A DNA stretch of 64,000 nt from Kappaphycus alvarezii (Eukaryota > Rhodophyta > Florideophyceae > Gigartinales > Solieriaceae): positions 372,001 to 436,000 of the forward strand of contig NADL03000023.1 of the NCBI GenBank assembly GCA_002205965.3, in the 5' to 3' direction. A model generated the notes under the pieces. It worked only from the letters and a program-made list of their open reading frames with translations. It was not told where the DNA came from and did not search any database. Of the stretch, positions 58,644 to 64,000 are shown piece after piece (position 1 is the stretch's first letter; every line of letters begins with the position of its first letter). A program made the translations under genes and the position numbers.

Positions 58644-59270
58644 CTACTTGTCGACTTTGTCCACTGGCTTCTGTTTGAGCTTGTCAGCGCTAGAATTGAA
58701 GAACCTAGGACGATTGGGGCGTGATGCAATGCCCGACGAAGTGGCAGCCTTTGCGCGTGCAGTAGGTAACTGAGGGGCGTTTGCAGAGTCTGCGAGGGAG
58801 GGGAATGCAGCGGGGTTAATTTTGGCGGTAGAAGGGTCGGACGAGGTGTCTAGATGCAACGGGAGAGGTTTGAATGGTTAGATGGGGTGACAGGGAGGTT
58901 GGGGATGCATAGTGGACGAATGGTGTTGACAAGCGACTTACCTTGTGGTTGATCGGGGGATGTTTTGCCCCAACCGCTAAACTTCTCGGTGGGTGCAGTG
59001 CCTTCACCATTTTGTTCCTTCTCGTCGGCGTCTCGTTTGAACTCGACGATGGTGCGACCGCCGGTGTTGACTTGAGAGCCGCGAGGGTCGTCTATTTCGA
59101 TCCAACCATCGTCGGGTGGGTTGGGGCGGGGTTGGGAGGATTCGTTGGGTGGGGTCTCGTTTCACTGGTTCGGGGGGAGTGGCGTGGATGGGTGAGGTTA
59201 TGGAGGTGCGACTGGTTGACTTTTTCTTTTTGCGGTCCTTTTTGGCGAAGAAATCGTTGAGTCCGGACAT
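58644..59270 (-). CDS. CDV3: CDV3-like protein, two exons
   Basis: The N-terminus MSGLNDFFAKKDRKKKKS and the central blocks GWIEIDDPRG, GRTIVEFKRDADE and KFSGWGKTSPDQPQ follow the CDV3 (carnitine-deficiency-associated protein) pattern. The C-terminus has INPAAFPSLADSANAP and a Lys-rich end. The function is poorly known: a small, charged, probably cytoplasmic protein. Exon 1 is 58942-59270 and exon 2 is 58644-58849. The 92-bp intron (58850-58941) has GTAAGT...TAG borders on the minus strand and joins in frame (DQPQ-DTSSD). One missing base in a C-rich run near 59125-59150 shifts exon 1. It is divergent from the acyltransferase at 59714. Confidence 0.72.
58850..58941 (-). other. Spliceosomal intron of the CDV3-like gene
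   Basis: The donor GTAAGT follows ...CCACAAG and the acceptor is ...GCATCTAG. Removal restores the open reading frame. It is the clearest intron in the window. Confidence 0.72.
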
Positions 59271-59713
59271 TTGGGATGTTGGGATTGTTGGTGGGATGAG
59301 GAAGATGCGCGGGTCAGAGATTCGGGAGGAGGGAGTTGAGAGGTGGGGGATGCGGGGTGGTGGAGGCGGTAGGTTGGTGTTTTGAGTGGGATTAAATAGA
59401 TATTAGTGGAGGATGATTGTTAGCGATGGTTGTGTCACAAGCCAGTGAATGTCTGCGTTGATATAATAATAAAACATAACATAAAATGGTCAGTTGATGT
59501 AGTGGGCCAATTTATGGCAACGGTCGGGGTAGGGGTTTCAACGCCAGAATGTTTGTGATCACGGTCGAAGGTTTCAAGATCGTGGACAAGTGTCACTTGT
59601 CCTACACGCCGCAGGTTTCAGTTGAAAAGTATTTAATTCATTTTCGAGAATGCAACTAGCGATACCGTAGTACTGTACAGAACTATACAGGCCTGACAAT
59701 TTGCGGATCACAT
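59271..59713. promoter_or_regulatory. Bidirectional promoter between CDV3-like and acyltransferase genes
   Basis: This 443-bp divergent spacer has an AT-rich stretch near 59460-59480 and TACTGTACA at 59671-59679, about 35 bp before the acyltransferase start. No other gene is seen. Confidence 0.5.
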
Positions 59714-60903
59714 ATGACATCCACAAAAAGGCTCATAGTCGTAGGATACCATTTCTTCCACAAACCTTCCGTTCTGATCTCTTACGGTACACTGCTCAGG
59801 CGGGCTACCGTACCCTCAGAAAACCCTTTTATCTCGTCCATCACCCATTCATCCCATCCGCAAATCCCGACCGCTCCCATTGTCAAACAATGTCCCACTT
59901 GTTCCGTCGGCCCAAACTCCGCTTCACATTCGTTCCCTATTCCCTCCACCAACAGTCAACCCGTGCCTCGCCTGTTCCACCACCACCTTTACCTCCTCTT
60001 CGCGCTCCCCACCCACCTTCTCTCGTCTTACGCGTCGTCCACGCCCATTTCCCGCCACCGCAACTGCCACCAGTCCCGATTCTTCTCCCCCATCCTCCCA
60101 AACGTCCCTGTCACACACCTCACTTCTAACCCTACCAATCCATCTCGTCCCAAGTTTTCATTCCCTGGTCTCGTTTTCTCTTCGTTACAACGCTATGGTC
60201 CATTCTTCTCATCCTTCCTATGGCAATAGCTCATCCCTTTGTTTTGTGGCGCGATCGTACCACACGTCGCTTTCAAGATTTCGTCGCTATGCTCTGGATG
60301 AAATGCACCATGTTCTCCTTCCGCATGACCCCTACTATCATTTCTCCTCATAATCTACCCTCTCCCAATATCCCCGTTGTATACGTGGCGAACCACGCCT
60401 CCTACCTAGACATTTACATTTTCGCTGCCCTTGGCCGCCGCATCAAATATCTTTCCAAATCCGAAATCTTCAAACTCCCATCATCGGATGGGCCATGACA
60501 ATGGCAGGTTACATCTCCGTTCGTCGCATGAACAAGGCTGGTCAGATGGAAGCTTACCGCCGATGGTTCAGGTCATTCGAAATGGTATTTCCTTGGTAAT
60601 ATTCCAGAGGGTACTCGCAGCGTTAGTGGCAAGTTGAGAAAGTTTCAGGCAGGTGCATTTCGCGCAGCAAAGCAAAAGGGAGTTGCAGTCGTACCCATTA
60701 CTATCTTAGGGACGAGGGAGGTTATGCCGGCATGGGCTTGGTTGCCCATAAGGTACCCACCGGAGAGAATTCGTATGGTGGTTCATCCTCCTATCGATAC
60801 TACAAAGTATACCATCGATCAGCTAAGGGACATGGCTTTTGAGGCCGTGGATTCTGCCTTACCACCAGAGTTGCAGACTCGCCCATTGCCTAAGCATGCG
60901 TAA
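59714..60903 (+). CDS. plsC: 1-acyl-sn-glycerol-3-phosphate acyltransferase, plastid type
   Basis: The enzyme adds an acyl chain to lysophosphatidic acid to give phosphatidic acid (EC 2.3.1.51) at a membrane. Motif I is VVYVANHASYLDIYI (60380-60425, NHx4D catalytic pair). The middle block is IGWAMTMAGYISVRRMNKAG. Motif III is IPEGTRSVSGKLRKFQAGAF (about 60601-60663), followed by VAVVPITILGTREVMPAWAW and VVHPPIDTTKY. A Ser/Pro/His-rich leader of about 150 residues precedes a hydrophobic segment, suggesting plastid targeting. Frame breaks near 60220, 60475 and 60596 fit missing bases; the last needs two G's (TTGG for TTGGGG), which restores WGNIPEGTRS. Other organellar LPATs are the closest alternatives. 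Confidence 0.85.
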
Positions 60904-61831
60904 CGCGATTGAGACGGTTTGTCGAGGAAAAGGGGGAGAGGGAGGAGATAAGTAGGGTGCAATTGTAACGAAAGCAGTTGCTTGGTCTGTTGAAAACCAT
61001 ACTTGTGAATTAACGGAAGGGTCTCCCTGTGTAGCTAGCCAGAGGTGTGAAAAGGGCATTCTCTTGAGAATGGTGAAACACAGTATTACATTTCGTAAAC
61101 GTGTAGTGAAGCCGTCCAAACACCGTGGAGAAACCTGCTGATGCGCGTTCGTCACCATGACATATGTATAGACGTGAAACGGGAGTGATATGGCGTTGAA
61201 TTTGCTTAACTTTGGCAGGTAGACATCATCAGCGAACCAGAGTAGGAACAAGTAGAACTTGTAAGTATAACGGTGTCTTACAACGTAGTGGATTGGAAAG
61301 TCACCCAGTCGCTGTTGACAAAGTCAAATGTGTACTGGCTACGCACCAGTTATGATGCACAGCCTGATCAATGCCTCGGATATAAATGGCATGTGATCAT
61401 GTAGAGAATTGGTGACCTTGCGCCAAATGGATTACCTTAGACTCTGGTTGATACGCGGAGTAGCAATGCAATTCGAGTGTAGGGCCGGAAACTTTAAGTA
61501 CTGCGCGTGGTTCTCAATGAAACTTTGCATTCATTTTTTGAGGGGGCACTTCGGAAAGCGAACACGACGGATACGAACATCCTAATATATCCTGAGGATG
61601 TCTGGGTTCGCCGCGCAACATTTGTCTACAGAACTGGAGCTCGTCATTATAAGCGAGATCAACTGGCCCGTCAGTCTGCCTGAGACCCCCTGCTGACAAC
61701 AAGGTAGGGTGGTTTAGACACGTGGCGAATATTGATGAACCATTGCAGAGAAAGAGTTGTTTATCAAGACGTGATGCATCTCAAGGCGCGTTCACATGGG
61801 GGAATGACAATGACGGCGCTGCATTAGCAAA
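60904..61831. other. Intergenic region
   Basis: No gene family was recognised. A 130-codon minus-strand frame (60859-61251) overlaps the acyltransferase end and looks like chance. Confidence 0.4.
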
Positions 61832-62713
61832 ATGAGCGATCGAAGGGGGAGAGGTCGTGGCGTTACTGCGGCACTACAAACTAACATCGTTATGTGTATG
61901 AGAGAGGCAAACGGTCGGGAAGTAAGGAGAGAAATCGAACCCGGGCAAGAAGGGAATTTTGCCGAATTTCACTTGACGTCGGAGGGCCTCGGAATTGCAG
62001 TCACTGGTAGGGGTGTGGGCGTCGCAAAGGTCCTAATAGGTGCGTGTAGAAGTCGGTTGCAGCGCTTGAGGTAAAATTGTGTTGGTATGTTTTGAAAGCT
62101 GGTCATGGCCCTTGGCAGCAATTGCCCGTGGTCAGAGGTAGGGCACGGGAAGCCAAAGGCCCGGGATAAGGCAGAGAAGGAGGATCTCGCAAATCGCGCT
62201 ACGTGCCATGTGGCAGTACCTTGAGACGGAGGTGTGATCGGGCCCGGGCCCGATCAGGCAGTGTGCGGCACAGTTATTGAGTCTTGCCCCCTCACAGGAA
62301 CAAAGCACAGGGGAAACAGCCCTTGGAATCCGTTTCACTGAACAATGGAAAAGTTGAACTTTCTTCAACTTCCTTTTCATTGATCTATCGGAGGTAAGAG
62401 GGCGAGTGACAATCGTACCTAAGCTTCCAAGTTGAGGTCAGAGCGAGTTTTCAGGGCAGGGAGAAGTTTGGGTGAAAGATGTGCTAGATGGCAGGCGGAG
62501 GACGTGAGGTGGTTGACGCAACCGTGCCTTGGTATCGAGGACTTCGGAAAGGAGGGTCTATGCTTCCTAGTAGCGATCAATGGAGAACTCAAGTTTCTTC
62601 CACAGGTGAGGATGGGAACCTAGTGGGGTGCCCGGATGTGTAATGCCGCTTTCGGGCAACCTGGGAAACGTGGAGATCTGAGTACAGCCAGGGAGGGCGC
62701 TGGTCACGCAGTA
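61832..62713 (+). CDS. Unidentified small protein, probably spliced
   Basis: I do not recognise this protein. Exon 1 (61832-62070) begins MSDRRGRGRGVTAALQTNIV and has a glycine-rich, protein-like composition (GLGIAVTGRGVGVAK). A GTAAAA donor follows. An acceptor TTTTCAG at 62448-62454 opens exon 2 in the matching phase (AGRSLGERCARWQ, then GLCFLVAINGELKFLPQ) up to a GTGAGG donor at 62606. A third exon would start at 62688 and stop at 62713. Predicted length is about 135-140 aa. The splice model rests on phase agreement only. Confidence 0.4.
62235..62256. repeat. 22-bp perfect palindrome
   Basis: The half-site TGATCGGGCCC and its exact reverse complement meet without a spacer. It lies in the proposed intron 62071-62454. 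Confidence 0.9.
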
Positions 62714-62723
62714 AGGGCATTTG

Positions 62724-63180
62724 TCAGACAGGGAGATCGGGGTTCAGCGCACTGCGGGGGTTCAGGTACGGGGCAGGCCCAGAGGGCTGGGACTTTGGTT
62801 TTTTGTGTAAAGTGGACTTAGGGCTAGCCTGCGGGAATCGTAGCGCGCTCGCCACCTCTGGAATGCAGTCGATCATTTCGTCATCAACAGCATACCAGCG
62901 GTCCATCCATAGGTTGCACTCAGCGAAGACAAAGCGGATGAACGTCCGGAGAACCAAGAAGCAGCATACTTACGTGATATCTTTACTGGAACCTCACATG
63001 ACGTGGAAGAACTGAGGACGGAAGCGGAGGAAAGGGGGGGTATTGCTATATATCACACTAAAAACTTACGTAATGAGGGCTCCTGCTCGGCATCCGTCGC
63101 CGCGAGAAGGGTCTGAAGAGGTTCGTCGCATCCAAAGATCCTGTAATCTTACCACGTTCATGGTCATGTGGATTCGTACG
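62724..63180 (-). CDS. Unidentified multi-exon gene (3' part)
   Basis: The minus strand has two segments that look truly coding: IFGCDEPLQTLLAATDAEQE (about 63075-63140) and ECNLWMDRWYAVDDEMIDCI (about 62860-62920, continuing PEVASALRFPQ). The first is followed by a consensus donor GTAAGT at about 63070, and another GTAAGT lies at about 62965-62970. I could not join the exons in one consistent phase; missing bases may be the reason. No family was recognised. The frame ends at 62724. Confidence 0.35.
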
Positions 63181-63655
63181 AGCAAAAGAGTCAGCACGGA
63201 AATTAATATCCATCGCGGAGGACACGGCGATTTATCAACCTGTATAGGACTGGGAAGTCCCGGGAGTTCAGGACAGAAGCTGACAAAAGCGAGCTAGTAA
63301 CGAGATATTGTTCAGAGGGGATCTTTTCTGGCCGCCGCTGAGCAGGCATCGCAGGCAAGCGCATTAGCCCGAGCGATACTCTAGGCAAGGTTGACCAGAG
63401 CAGACATGCATGTGACGACTACTTTGGTAAATACAGACGTTGTGGCAAGCTAGCGATGCTGTCGTGAATTCCAGGGTAAAAAAGCAGATGGTGCTTGAGG
63501 GCGACTCTGAAAAAAACCAAAAGTGTCTTTGTTGGCCGGGTCTGGGTCGTACATCGATGAATTGGTTGCTCCCTTTACTCACCGCAATGCGGCAGTCGCA
63601 TTACTTATACATAATCCCGGTACCGTTGACCAGCCCTAGTGTCTATTGGACCGTT

Positions 63656-63691
63656 GTCCTCATATGAGGACATTTGTCCTCATATGAGGAC
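63656..63691. promoter_or_regulatory. Two copies of a 16-bp perfect palindrome, 20 bp apart
   Basis: GTCCTCATATGAGGAC occurs at 63656-63671 and again at 63676-63691. Centre-to-centre spacing is 20 bp, about two turns of the helix, so two bound dimers would lie on one DNA face. They sit about 85-120 bp before a candidate start codon at 63774. Confidence 0.6.
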
Positions 63692-63773
63692 TACTTTTAG
63701 CACTTCTTTTTCAATACAAAATTTTTTTATCTCAGCGCATTTCTTCTCCCTCCGCATTAGTTCATGAGTGTAG

Positions 63774-64000
63774 ATGGCCGATCAAAACAAACTTTTCAAG
63801 ATTGTTGACCTCGGTGAAGGCTAGACCAGTTTCCTCACCAGCTTCCGCTCTTTGCAGGAAGTTGTGAAAACGACTTCATTTTGGGAAGGTAAAATAGTTC
63901 GTATTATCGTGGGGGGTTTCAGAAACGAGGGCGCATGTACAGTAAAAATTACTGTACTGTAACTAAACATAAAAAACCTTTTTTTCAGTAAAAATTTCGG
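63774..64000 (+). CDS. Possible 5' end of a gene running off the window
   Basis: An ATG at 63774 opens MADQNKLFKIVDLGEG, then an in-frame TAG (63822), then continues TSFLTSFRSLQEVVKTTSF. The frame may be a decayed or misread gene start. No family was recognised. TGTACAGTA words at 63936-63944 and 63951-63960 lie inside it, which argues against it. Confidence 0.2.

Noticed and set aside
60859..61251. 130-codon minus-strand ORF overlapping the acyltransferase 3' end
   Set aside because: It overlaps a confident gene and has no recognisable features.

Overview
The window looks like a nuclear contig from an intron-poor, repeat-rich alga. A red alga (florideophyte type) is the best guess. The host genes are compact and mostly uninterrupted, several have Ser/Thr/Pro-rich plastid-type leaders, and one resembles the algal/plant plastid RNA-maturation factor Mbb1/HCF107. 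The organism is an inference; no marker gene proves it.

Layout. 118-4363: a complete Ty1/copia retrotransposon on the minus strand with LTRs, a 5-bp target-site duplication and a primer site matching the initiator tRNA anticodon loop. 5095-7325: a SNF5/SMARCB1-type chromatin-remodelling subunit. 8.3-12.1 kb: two adjacent 5'-truncated non-LTR retrotransposons (reverse transcriptase plus restriction-like endonuclease). 13.2-15.8 kb: a long HAT/TPR-repeat protein of the Mbb1 type. 16.3-18.6 kb: ribosome-biogenesis factor NOC3. 19.2-20.5 kb (minus): a two-S1-domain, probably plastid, RNA-binding protein. 20.7-23.8 kb: two more non-LTR fragments flanking an unidentified ORF. 25.0-37.0 kb: two DNA transposons of one family (copy A largely coding, copy B decayed). 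Their protein joins a piggyBac-like DDE transposase to a YqaJ/lambda-exonuclease-type PD-(D/E)XK nuclease. Between them lies a gag-protease-integrase retroelement with no visible reverse transcriptase. 38.4-39.7 kb: a decayed unidentified ORF. 39.7-49.1 kb: an AT-rich gene desert. 49.1-54.3 kb: an older copia element. 56.2-58.2 kb: a RAP1-like telomere protein (BRCT, Myb-like, C-terminal helical domain). 58.6-59.3 kb (minus): a CDV3-like gene with one 92-bp intron, divergent from a plastid-type lysophosphatidate acyltransferase (59.7-60.9 kb). 61.8-64.0 kb: poorly resolved short-intron genes and striking palindromes.

Nearly every host gene is broken into consecutive reading frames, and where I followed them closely the frame changes almost all fit loss of one base (sometimes two), often in a short homopolymer run. 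The gene content across the breaks stays family-like. I therefore read these as probable base-calling deletions in an unpolished assembly, not as pseudogenes, and I annotate each gene as one locus.

The most interesting items are the transposase-nuclease fusion family with ATAT-flanked CCCTA termini and palindromic subterminal sites, the RAP1-like gene, the reverse-transcriptase-less retroelement, and a recurrent TGTACAGTA/ACTGTACTGTAC motif upstream of several unrelated host genes.
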